Shown here in pieces: positions 22,737 through 32,526 of a stretch of DNA of 64,000 nucleotides (positions are counted from its first letter, which is position 1; every line of letters starts with the position of its first letter). The translations under genes and the position numbers were made by a program. Origin of the DNA: Acorus gramineus (Eukaryota; Streptophyta; Magnoliopsida; Acorales; Acoraceae); NCBI GenBank assembly GCA_030737835.1, contig JAUJYN010000021.1, positions 1,721,048-1,785,047 of the forward strand, given 5' to 3'. Below the pieces are notes generated by a model. The model was given only the letters and a program-made list of their open reading frames with translations, had not been told where the DNA came from and made no database searches.

Positions 22737-23900
22737 ATGAGCGCCAGCCATGCTCGAGGAGCAGAATCTGAACTTAATTGTTCGTGGTGTTGTTTTGATC
22801 TCCCCGTGGAGGTTGAAGATCAATTACCTTTGCCGCGAATCGATGATCTATTTGACCAGCTCTGGGAGCGAGTGTCTACTGTTAGATCGATCTTCGCACA
22901 AGGGTATCGCAAGTTAGAGATCCGAGAGTTGGACATCCCGCAGATGGCCTTTCGTGACCGTTCAGGCACTACGAGTTTTAAGTACTGCCGTCGGGGTTGA
23001 CGAATGCGCCGGATGCCTTCGTGGATCTCAAAAGTTTTATTGGGCTTTCGAGGACTACTTTGAAGTAGTCTTCATTGCGATTGTTGTGCTGTGATGAAAA
23101 GGTGATGTGGGTGACCTTGTTTTCCCCAGGATTGCATGCCCTCAGGCAAGTTCGATAATCATCATCGCGTTGGAACGCGTCAGTCCATCGAGATTCCTCA
23201 GTGAACGTGGGAGTGGGTTATCAGGGATTGTTGCGGACTCGCTAATGTCACGTTCGGGTCACGACGCCGTCTAGGTGATCATTGACCGACTGACTAAGTC
23301 CGCGCTTCCCGCCCTATCCAACTGGTGGAGTCTCTGGACACCTTGACGTGGGTTTTCACCTTCGCGATTGTTCGTCTTCATGGCACTCCAGTCAACGCTA
23401 TTTTTGGGTGAGACGCGAGGGTTACTTTGAGGTTGTGGCGCAGCTTTTGGTGCGAGCCTCCATTTAAGTACAGCGTTTCATCGCTGATGGACAGCCAGTC
23501 AAAGAGGACGATTCGGACCTTGGAGGACATGCTATGTGCCTGCGTGCTCGATGATGAGGGCAGTTGGGTGAGGCACCACCCATTTGTTGGGGTATGCCTG
23601 CAAGCGACTACCATTCGAGCACCCAGATGGATCTGTGAAAGGCACTCTACAGGCAGTTTCATACCTCCCTTGTGTTGGGACGGTTGTGGAATGCCAGTTG
23701 GAGGGGCCATAAGTTAGTTGTTTGACCTTGCGGTGGCCCGGTTGGTTCGTGCGTACATCTGCACCTCCTAGAACTGACAAAAGGCTACACAGGTCATCGT
23801 CGCCAGGGGCTTCCCTTTTGGGTTTGGCGACCATATTTTCAAGAAGGTGTCTTGGTTTAGGGGCACCCTCTGTTTCGACGTTCGAGGCAAGCTGAGTTTG
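22737..23900 (+). pseudogene. Decayed pol: RT and integrase fragments
   Basis: The pieces occur in pol order but broken. An RT segment has [15 protein letters not shown], then an IRELDIPQMAF-like stretch (22830-23000). Integrase pieces follow: QSIEIPQ (about 23190), an LHGTPVNAIF segment (about 23380), KRTIRTLEDMLCACVLD (about 23510) and a NSY/IR-type region (23590). The RT catalytic FIDD region, RNase H and the integrase zinc finger are missing, and stops and frameshifts break the rest. The same truncated order occurs in the minus-strand element at 52-53.4 kb, so this scrambled form predates both insertions. Confidence 0.75.
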
Positions 23901-23907
23901 CTCTTTA

Positions 23908-24246
23908 ATGGGACCATTTCTCATCATTGAGTGGATTGGGGAGGTGGCTTATCATGTAGCCTTTCCCCCACAGCTGGTTCATGCCCACGACGTCGTCCTT
24001 GTCCCATGGCCGAGGCGCTATGTCCACGATTCTGCTCACGTCGTCCCGTTCGAGCCGCTTGTCTTCGAGCCGGGCTTGTCATTCGTGGAGCAGCCGATTG
24101 AGATCATGGACCGCCGCGAGAAGAGGCTCCGCACCAAGACCGTCCAGTTGGTCAAGGTGCGATGGCAGCACCGTTCCGGTGCCGAGGCCATTTGGGGGCT
24201 CGAGGATGCCTTGCGTGACGCATATCCGCATCTCTTCCCTTCCTAG
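23908..24246 (+). CDS. Integrase C-terminus plus chromodomain, open remnant
   Basis: A 112-codon frame. It covers the GPFLI...GEVAY and HVVPFEPL part of the integrase C-terminus, then a chromodomain-like tail with [25 protein letters not shown] and a final PHLFPS. It matches the C-terminus of the Y protein (43327-46689) closely. Chromodomains of this group help steer integration toward marked chromatin. It is cut off from the rest of pol, and no initiation context suggests it is translated alone. It lies 48 bases before the 3' LTR. Confidence 0.7.
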   Translation: MGPFLIIEWIGEVAYHVAFPPQLVHAHDVVLVPWPRRYVHDSAHVVPFEPLVFEPGLSFVEQPIEIMDRREKRLRTKTVQLVKVRWQHRSGAEAIWGLEDALRDAYPHLFPS

Positions 24247-24280
24247 ATGTTTTTGTATTTATTTTGAGGACAAAATTTCC

Positions 24281-24294
24281 TAAGGGGGGAAGAA
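24281..24294 (+). other. Polypurine tract of element A1
   Basis: TAAGGGGGGAAGAA directly precedes the 3' LTR terminus TGTTAT at 24295, the normal place for plus-strand priming in reverse transcription. Confidence 0.85.
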
Positions 24295-27020
24295 TGTTAT
24301 ATATGTGTCACTTTTAACCTTCTGGTCACCATTGGAACATTCTGGCAGTTTTTCAGTTTTTTTTGTTTTTCGATCGGAACCGCTAAAATTTTGGGCTTTT
24401 AGCTATCACCCTGAGGTTGAGGGCTCCGATTGAAAATCTAACTGCATATTATGTGTCCTGGTGCCATTCCAAGCCACTCACGAAAGTTTCATCGAATTCC
24501 GGTAACGTTTCAGAATTTTGCAGTTCCGAAGCGTATCCGGGTTTTGACCGAGCGAGAAGTCATTGGAAGACTTGACTTGGTCAAGGTGGGGCCCATGACT
24601 TGGTCAAATGTTTTTGGCTTTTGTGTGGTTGGGTTGACTAGGGTCAAACCACACTTAAACCTAATTAATCCTAGCTTAAACCCTAATTAAGCTAGTTTAG
24701 CCTAATCTAAGTGGGGGTTGACTTATAAGTGAGCTAAAAATATCTCCCCCCACTATTCATCATCTTCTCCACCCAAATTTCTCTCTCCCCCTCTCTCTTT
24801 TTCCACCTTTTGACCTAGCTAGAGGGCTTGGATCCAAAAATTCTAAGAAGAGAAAGGAAAGGTGAGCACCCAATCTATCCTCCGGTGGTCTCGGATTCGC
24901 GTTCCCACGTGTATGACCCCCTCTCATACCCTCTTTCTCCTCTGATTTCAGCCACCTTGAGGGCTGAAGGAGGTCTTGGTGGTGGTGGTCCTTGTGGAGG
25001 TGTTTGATCCCCTTCCCTTCCTTTTCTCTCCTACGGTAAGCCTTCTTTCCTTCCTTTTCTTGCTTAGATGCATGTTAGGGGGGTGGTTTTCAGTAAGGGT
25101 GGCTGTGGGTGGCGGTGGGTGGCCGTTGGTGGCGGTCGGTGGCGGTTGGAGGCCATTGGTGGCCGTCGAGGAGGTGGTAGGGCTGTCCCGGGTTGGCTGG
25201 CAGGCAGGCAGGGCAGCGCAGGCAGGCGCAGGGCTGGGCGCTGTCGGGCGTGCTGGCAGTGCAGCGCAGGAGTGCGCGCGGGTGGAGCAGGAGCGTGCGG
25301 GTGCTGCGTGCTGGGCGTCGTGCGAGGGCGTGCGCGCGGAGCGCTGCGCAGAGGCACAGGGCGTGTTGCGCGCGCGAGGTGGGGCGAGCTGGTGGTGCGT
25401 GCAGGGTGCGCGCTGCATGCTGCGATGGGGCGCTGGGCGTGCGGGTGTGCGAGCGGGTTGCTGCGCTGGGGCACATTGAGCGCGCAGTGCACCGGTGGGG
25501 GGGGCTCGGCAGAGTGTTCGGGCGTGCGGGCTAGGCTCGGTAGTGCGTCTGGGCCAGCGGGCCGGGGCTTGGCTGTGCGCCCGGGGCGGGTGGCCGTGTG
25601 TACGGCTGCCTGACGGTTCAGGAGTGAGTCAGGGTGCTCGGGCTCGTGTGCGTACGGGCCATATGTACGTTTGTCCGAGTGTTGGGTATTTTTAGAGTAT
25701 TTTGGGGGTATTTGTGGATTTTACTCACCTAGTTGGTTATCCTGTCTTGCAGATCTTGACGGACGGTCGCGCGACGACCCGGATTCCAGTGAGTGGGACA
25801 ATCCAACCCGGTAGGGAGGCACTATATGCACTTGGGCGTATACCGTCCTCCCCTGGGGCGCCACGGTTAATATTAACTTGTGTAATATGAAATCCATGCG
25901 AGCATGATTAATATGTAGTATGCCTTGGGGAATATTAAGGGGGCCTTGCGAGGTCAACATTGAGACCCGGGCTAGGGTACTCCGTGTTCCTTGTTTGGTT
26001 GTCGGGATGTCCTATATCGGGACCTCAGGTTGCCCTCCCAAGGTTTCTTTTCCTCATTATTATCTTATATATTCCCCGGACCTTGGTTATGCACCCTGGA
26101 GGAATTCTAAAGAATTCAAGACATTAGAGTTGTTGAGATGTGTTGTCAGCGGATCCGAGTGGATCATATGCGTATGGATAGGCTGTCCGTGGAGGGCTCT
26201 CATCAGCAGGCACCTCCTGATTTGGGACGGACTGTGCTGAATGTGGGAGTGGCCAAGCGGCCTACGGAGTGGGGAGAGACTATCGGTGGACCAAGGTTGA
26301 CCAACAGCCTAGTCAGTCCCAATATCCTATGTCACCATATTGAGGGGTGAGGGTGAGGGTGTGGTGGGTCGACGATGTGGCGACCACTGGATTTGTGTAT
26401 GGATGATTATCAGCCTTGTAAGTCCCAATATCCTATGTCACCTATTGAGGGGTGAGGGTGAGGGTGTGGTGGGTCAGCGATGTAGCGACCCATTGGATTG
26501 TGTAGTTCCTGCCACTTTGAGGTTTTTAATGATTAATTGTGGTTAATATGATCTGTGATGCATGGGTTGTGCTGTTCACTGAGCGTGTGGCTCACCCCTC
26601 GCATATATATATTTTCTCCAGTGCTATCTAAGTCGGATCAGGAGGAGGAGTTCCCCGAGTGACTTCAGCAGTAGCGGTGCAGCGCCACATTTCCGCGAGT
26701 GTTAGAGGCTATCAGCATCCCTTTTTGATTTGTATGTATTGTATTCTGTGCTTGGGCACATGTTTGTATTATATTTGGATGTCATTGTATATATTGGCTC
26801 TCACAGGACAGTTGATGTGTATCAAGTCTGTCATATGTATTTGACTTACAGATTCAGTCTTTTAGCTTCCGCTATTTGTGTATATATCATGTCATCCCTT
26901 TTGTTGTCTGTGTTGAAATTGTTGATGTTGTTTAGGGTATATTATTGAATTCCTGTATTGACTGCTGATATCATATATACACTTGCCGCGTCCCGGGGAC
27001 GGCCGCCCTAGGGCGTAACA
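24295..27020 (+). repeat. 3' LTR of element A1 (2726 bp)
   Basis: Closely similar to the 5' LTR but 176 bp shorter. Visible indels include loss of about 18 bp at exon 2 and about 60 bp near 26,190 that contains the GGATCCGTGTAGAGATTG phrase. It ends GGGCGTAACA, then the GGGGA target duplication. The high similarity with the 5' copy suggests a fairly recent insertion. Confidence 0.9.
25753..25788 (+). other. Putative micro-exon (LTR A, 3' copy)
   Basis: 36 nt between TGTCTTGCAG and GTGAGTGGG. It differs from the 5' copy by several substitutions but keeps the splice signals and open phase. The exon 4 acceptor CTCCAG ends at 26621. Confidence 0.6.
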
Positions 27021-27025
27021 GGGGA

Positions 27026-28867
27026 GGGTTAAAATGGGGTAAAGGAAGGCTGGGCGCGTGTAGGGGGTTGTCTATGCGTGCACGCGCAGACGTGCGCGGG
27101 TGCGCGCGGGGGCGCGTGGGGCAGTGTGCCTGGGCATGCACCAGGGCGCGGGGGTGGGGGCCAGTGTGCGTGTGGGCGTGCGTGCGCGTGCTGGGGCGTG
27201 CGCGGGGTTCTGCGCGGGCGCGCGCGCGGCAGCGTGTCTGAGTGCGTGAGCAGGCGCGCGGTGGTGCGCCAAGGGTGCTGGGGCGAGTGCGTGCGTGCGT
27301 GCGCGTGCGGGGGGCCATGCATGTGGCTGCCCGAGGGTTCGGGTAGGTGTCGGGGCACTCGGACTCGCGTGCGTACGTGCGTGCTCGCATGCGTGCGAGT
27401 CCGTATGCATGCTTGTCCAAGTATTTGGTATTTCTAGTAAATTTCATGTATATTTGTGATTTTACTCATCAAGCTTGATGCCCTTACCCTGCAGATCTCG
27501 TCGGATGGGATGCGCGAGGTCCCGGGTATGGTGAGTGGTTCGATTCCAATCCCCCCCCCTCTCTAGGGATGCGCTCGACGCGCGTAGACGCGCGTCACGC
27601 ATCGATGGGGCCCCCTAGCTATAATATGTAGATATCTTGATAATGCATATTTTGCTATGATGTAACCATGCCTTGTTAGACATTATATGCTAGGGATATA
27701 CATCCGTGTATCATGTATAGAGGCCCATACATGTCTAGACACCATGTCCCACGCTTGAAAAGCATTGACCCGTAGGTACCACCGATGCATTCGGGAGCGT
27801 ACTGGTCGTGGGAGTATACCAGGTAGAGGCTACCCGGGAGAGGGTTAACGAATGATGTTGCGAGCGCGGAATCATTCTCCCCTTCGTTGGATCCGATGTA
27901 GGGACTCCCCGGCGTTGGAAAGCTGTCCTGACAGAGGGCTCCCATCTGTAGGTACCTCCGATGCGTCGGAGGGTGCTGATCGTGGGAGTATACCAGGTAG
28001 AGGCTACGGAGTGAGGGAGAGGCTACCGGTGGACCAAGGGTGTAGAGCAGTCTAAATCTCTTCCAAAAGTCCCAAGAGTCTCCCTCCAGGAGTGAGGGTA
28101 AGGATGAGGTGAAGAACATCGCCGCGTGACCCATTCGTTGTTCGACCGTTCCCATAGTTGTTGGGTCCGGTCTCGTAATCGATGTTCAAGGACATCGTTG
28201 GGTCAGTTATCTAGATGTAGATGATCCAGTAGTGTTGTGTAGACAAGTAATTCCAGGTCTCTTCGACCGACGGTATGGTCTCTCCCCAAAAGTCCCAAGA
28301 GTCTCCCTCCGGGAGTGAGGGTAAGGGTGAGGTTGGTCGCGCTGCCGCGTGACCCTATTATCAATGGGTTTCCACCCATGTTTTCCTTGTGAAAAATTGT
28401 TTGAGTATTGAACTGTAGTATGGTGATTGGTTTCCAGCCACTCATTGAGCTTGTAGCTCACCCCCTCGCATACTGTTTCTTTTCAGGGGCAGTGTTGGGC
28501 GTGGAGTTGGAGTTTCCCTGTGGCATGGTCTCATGGGCGTGGAGCGTTCTTCCAGTGGGTGGCGAGTGCGAGGCTGTCAGCATTCCTAGAGTAATTTTAT
28601 GTTTTGTAAATCGTGCATGTGGCACAGGTTGTATTTTTTTATCTAGACTTGGCTCTCACAGGACAGTGATTGTGTATTCGAGTCTGTAATAATATTTTTG
28701 ATTTACAGACATTGTTTATATATTATGCTTCCGCTTTTCAGTCAGTTATCATTATCCTTGCTTTGCCACCTTGTGTGTTGTTTTTGGAGTCTTTATTGAC
28801 CTCAGGTATTGATAGCTGATATTTCATTATTGCCACGTCTCGGGGACGGCCGCCCTGGGGCTTGACA
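27026..28867 (+). mobile_element. Solo LTR, family B (B1), right part
   Basis: Continuation of the LTR begun at 16944. It holds the GC-rich tract (27055-27400), the micro-exon (27495-27530), two repeat modules with CTCCCATCTGTAGGTACC-type sequence (27760-28060), the acceptor CTTTTCAG (28486) and the LTR end at 28867, followed by the TTAAA duplication. Confidence 0.85.
27495..27530 (+). other. Putative micro-exon (LTR B1)
   Basis: 36 nt between CCCTGCAG and GTGAGTGG. Only about two thirds of its bases match the family A micro-exon, yet the length, both splice signals and the open phase are kept. Spliced to the acceptor at 28486 the frame stays open well into the next segment. Confidence 0.6.
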
Positions 28868-28998
28868 TTAAATCCCAACAGAAAATATGATTTTGGGTTC
28901 ATCAATGCAGAGATCACAAAATCTCATGCAAATATCTGATTATATATTGGAATTCGAATTATCCCTAACTGATTTTTCAAATATCAACAATATGCATA

Positions 28999-29200
28999 TT
29001 TGATTTGGGACCATCAATGTTTGATCTCCCAAATCCCAACAATATATATTTAATTATGGATCATCAATGGTTGATTTCTCAAATTCTAACAATATATATT
29101 TTAGATTTGAAGCTATCAATAATTGATTCTCAAATCCCAACAATATATGTCAAATTTGAAAACATCATTAGTTGATTCCAAACAACATAAGTATATTTAA
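28999..29200. repeat. Degenerate ~50-bp tandem repeat, about four units
   Basis: Units share CATCAATG.TTGAT..C.CAAATCCCAACAATATAT, starting near 28999, 29048, 29100 and 29150. They lie upstream of the TATA box at 29305, in the presumed U3 of the older retroelement, where such repeats often act as promoter elements. Confidence 0.6.
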
Positions 29201-29987
29201 TCAAGGATAATAAATGACTGATTATGTAAATCCCTAATTATATATAGATTTTATCACCTAAATCAAGGATCTCCTCCATTGATTCTAAGGCATCCACCAA
29301 AGTACTATAAATAGGGAACCGGTTCTCCCTATTGAAATATGTGACAAATATTTTTCCACTATATCTCCTATACAACATCCGCTGACTTGAGCATTGGAGG
29401 GTCTTTTGCTAGTCACTCCCAACCTTGTTTCGGATGATGCTTGAGGAGGAGGATCGCCGACAACCAAGCGGTACCCGTTGGAGGAAGAAGAGTGGACGAA
29501 TCGTGCAACCTAAACCCGGTTCGTCATTTTTTGTCATGCCAGCTTGGTGCATCAAGTAGGGGGCATCGCAAACACAAGAGCATGCTCGTGATTATGCCTC
29601 CTCGAAAAATTCCCTTCACTGCGCCGAATCCGGTGACCCAACTGATCCAAGGGAACTCCTCGTTCTAGCTCAGCATAACATCTGAAGTTGTACCACCTCC
29701 GGACGTCGATGAAAAGCCGTCTCATCCTTTCCAACCTTGGATTCAAGGATCGACAGACAAGGAGAACGACTAGAGGGCATCTCCACACGGGAGATCTCTC
29801 ATGTCTAACTCGATATTAGACCGTTTTAATGCTTGTGGAGGTAAAAATCTGCACTAGGACACGTATCAAGACGAGACGGACATCAGCTATCTGACTTGAG
29901 GCCCACAAAGACCCGATCCAGGTTGGGCAATCTTATGATGACATCTTCAAATGTGTGGGAACGACTTGACTAAGGGTTTGTCACCTC

Positions 29988-30167
29988 GAGCAGTCTAAGG
30001 CATGACTAGACATGAGGTCTGGTCGGTCGACCTTACTTCTCGAACATGAGTAGTCTAAAGAACGACCAGACATGAGGTCTGGTTGGTCAACCTCACTCCT
30101 CAAAAACGAGCAGTCTAAGGCACGACCAAACATGAGGTCTGGTCGGTCGACCTTACTCCTTGCAGAC
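29988..30167. repeat. Exact-period 60-bp tandem repeat, three units
   Basis: Units at 29988, 30048 and 30108 begin GAG(C/T)AGTCTAA and contain CATGAGGTCTGGT(C/T)GGTC. There are no indels between units. The 60-bp period is 20 codons, so frames on both strands stay open through the array, including an 83-codon minus frame that repeats RSKVDRPDLMS-like units. No protein family is recognised. Confidence 0.85.
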
Positions 30168-30318
30168 ATACTGTGAAACGTACAAGCAAGCACATCAAGA
30201 GACCCTGAGCAAATGGAGAAACTGTTAGACAACCACTAACGCATGTAACTGCCAAGTTGGCATTTAAGGCCAACTATCAGCAGAACGTGGGTAATCAAGG
30301 GCCAACGTGGAGCATAAA

Positions 30319-31000
30319 TGTTATGCCTGTGTCATTTGGAGCCATTTTGGTTAAGCCTTGGTCACATCTGGGTCATTCATGGCCTTTTTCTTTTTCGATC
30401 GGAGTCCCTAAAATTTTGGCTTTTAGCTTCCTACGGGAGTTGGAATACTCTGATTGGAAATCTAACTATATATTATGGGTCATAGTACTGTTTAGTACTA
30501 CCCATAAAAATTTCATCGAATTCTGGTAACGTTTTGAAAAATATGCAGTTCTGAACTGTATCCGGGTTTTGAGAGTTCCTGGTTGGTCGAATAGTGTGAG
30601 ATATTTTGAGGATGTGGTGACCTTTGGTAACCTTACCCCCACCTTTCTTAGTGATGAAGAAACCATTGGTCTTTTGGCATGTAAGTGGGTGAGCCTAACC
30701 CTAACCTCATCACCCCCTTTATGGTCACCCCTAGACACTATTTGGGCATGAAAATGACCTTTTTGCCCTCTCTCTCTCTCTCTCTCCCCCTCTCTCCTAA
30801 TTCGTGGATCTCTCTTTCTCTCCCTCTCTTGGTCTCTTTTTCCTCTCTTTGTGTGTGGAGGAGGAAGAAGCAAAAGAAGGAGAAGGTGAAGGAGGAAGAG
30901 CAAGGTGTGTGTCTTTGTGCAAGTAGTTGTTGTTGTTGTGGTTTCTCCTCTCTCAAGCTTCCTCTCATGTCTTCCCCCCCCCCCTGTTTTGCAGCCAAAG
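30319..31000 (+). mobile_element. LTR, family C, left part
   Basis: It starts TGTTATGCCTGTGTCATTTG at 30319, preceded by ATAAA. It corresponds, inverted, to 51346-51873 and 54606-58146. It is interrupted at 31000 by a family B LTR and resumes at 33905. About 300 bp of C sequence at the junction and the 3' end of the inserted B LTR have been lost together. Confidence 0.75.
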
Positions 31001-31473
31001 TGTTGTGCCTGTGTCATTTGGAGCGCTTGATTGAAGATTTGGTTACATAAATTTTTTTCTTTTCCCCTAGAAGTTATGTATCTCCAATTTGGTATTTGGA
31101 TTTGATTTTGTTAAAATCCAAGATGAAGAGGTTTAAATATGATTTTATTATGAGATGTCCAGTTTTGAGTTAGCTTTCCTACAAAAGTGGAATTAGATCA
31201 ACTGGATTCCTGTAGTAAAAGTTATGGGTATTTTTCCAAGTATACACCGGGGATGGAAAATTCTAGCAGCAGCCCTGTTCAATGTTTAGCTCACATTTCG
31301 GAATAGCTGGAGGGAATATCTGATCTTGGCACAAACATAAAAGTTGTAGATAATCTTCTGGGCTTTCCAACGGACTTTACATTGTGCAATTCGGAGCTAT
31401 ATTGAGGAAGTTATGGCTGTTCTAGTGAAGCATGTGCACCATCGTTACGACTTAGTCATTTCCACCCCTCTTT

Positions 31474-31498
31474 AGATATTTTGTTGCAACAAATATCT
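31474..31498. promoter_or_regulatory. Palindrome at the promoter of LTR B2
   Basis: The arms AGATATTTTGTTG and CAACAAATATCT pair with one bulged base, just before a CT-rich tract. This is the same position as the palindromes at 17420 and 61545, with altered arm sequence. Confidence 0.5.
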
Positions 31499-32487
31499 TC
31501 TCTCTCTCTCTATCTCTCTCTCTCCCTCACTCCCCACGTCTACGTGGGATTCAAGCTCTCTCTCTTCCTCTCTCTCAAGCCCCCCAAGTGTTTGATTTAA
31601 TTCCCCAAAGAGAAAGAGATGGTGAAGGAAGAAGAGAAGGGTTGTTCATGTGTTGTTGTTGTTGATCTTCTCTTCTCTCAAGCTCCCTCTCATGATCCTT
31701 CCCCCTTGATTTTTCAGCCAAGGAGGAGGCTGAGGAGAGGCTGAGGAGGTGGTGGTAGTGGTGGTGGTGGTTGAGGTGGTCGCGGGTGCGTCGAGGGCCC
31801 CCGAACCTCCCCCTTTCATTTCCCCTCCCAAGGTGAGCCTTTCCCCTTCTTTTCTTGGTTTTTATGGCTTAGGGATGGTTGGGAAGGTCATGCATGTTGG
31901 GTAGATGTGTTAGAGAGTGTGAGCGGTTGGGGAGGGTTAATAAGGGGTAAGGGTTGGCTGGGCGCGCGTTTGGGGTTGTCTGCGCGCGCAGGCGCGCGGG
32001 CAAGCGGGCGCTTGCAGGCGCGCAGACGCGTGCGGGCACGTGCGCGGGTGCGCGTGGAGTGGGCGCGCGAGTGCGCGCAGGTGCTGGCGAGTGCGCGCGG
32101 GCACGCGTGAGCGTGCGCGCGCGTGGGGCAGTGCGCCTGGGCGCGGGGCTGGGGACTAGTGCGCGCGCGGGTGTGCGCATGCGTGCGCATGCTGGGGCAT
32201 GCGCGCGGCAGCGCGTCTCGGCGCGCGGGCAGGCGCGCGGCAGTGCGTCGAGGGTGCTAGGGTGCGTGCGTGCGTGCGTATGCGTGCGTGCGCGTGCGTG
32301 CGGGGGGCCATGCGTGTGGCTGCCCAGGGGTTCGGGTAGGTGTCGGGGCACTCGGACTCGCGTGCGTACGTGCGTGCTCGCATGCGTGCGAGTCCGTATG
32401 CATGGTTGTCCGAGTATTTGGTATTTTAATGATTTCTATGTGTAAATTGTGTTGTTACTCACCAAATTGGATGCCCCTACCTTGCAG

Positions 32488-32526
32488 ATCTCGTCGGATG
32501 GGATGCGCGAGGTCTCGGGTTGTAAG
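32488..32526 (+). other. Putative micro-exon (LTR B2), 39 nt
   Basis: It lies between ACCTTGCAG and GTGAGTGG. It is three bases longer than every other copy, so phase is kept, but an in-frame TAA is present near its end. Confidence 0.5.

Larger units (their letters stand above)
17855..27020 (+). mobile_element. Complete family A Ty3/gypsy (chromovirus) element, non-autonomous
   Basis: The 9166-bp element has both LTRs (TGTTAT...TGACA and TGTTAT...TAACA), a PBS, a polypurine tract and an exact GGGGA target duplication (17850-17854, 27021-27025). It sits inside solo LTR B1. Its interior (20757-24294) is only 3.5 kb and holds a gag start, LTR-like repeat modules, an unassigned block, and decayed RT and integrase pieces. 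It ends with one intact C-terminal integrase/chromodomain frame. A replication-competent chromovirus needs about 4.5 kb or more of gag-pol, so this copy needed proteins from another element. Confidence 0.9.
28868..30313 (+). mobile_element. Remnant of an older retroelement (LTR end and gag start?)
   Basis: It is AT-rich at first. A TATA box (CTATAAAT, 29305-29312) follows, then leader-like sequence ending near CTTGGTGCATCAAG (about 29540), then ATGCCTCCTCGAAAAATTCC (29595), which resembles a gag start. The layout suggests LTR promoter, PBS region and gag start of an unrelated gypsy element, hit by the B1 LTR. No pol motif was found and the lineage is not assignable. Confidence 0.45.

Noticed and set aside
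26971..27447. Frames of 100-158 codons on both strands
   Set aside because: Same cause: alternating GC-rich repeat within LTR B1, with no family motif and no conservation of frame between LTR copies.
29988..30167. CRISPR-like array
   Set aside because: Contiguous 60-bp minisatellite units with no repeat-spacer alternation, in a plant-like genome.
30466..31017. 183-codon minus-strand frame
   Set aside because: It crosses the junction of LTR C and LTR B2 and consists of low-complexity codons from CT/GA-rich leader sequence.
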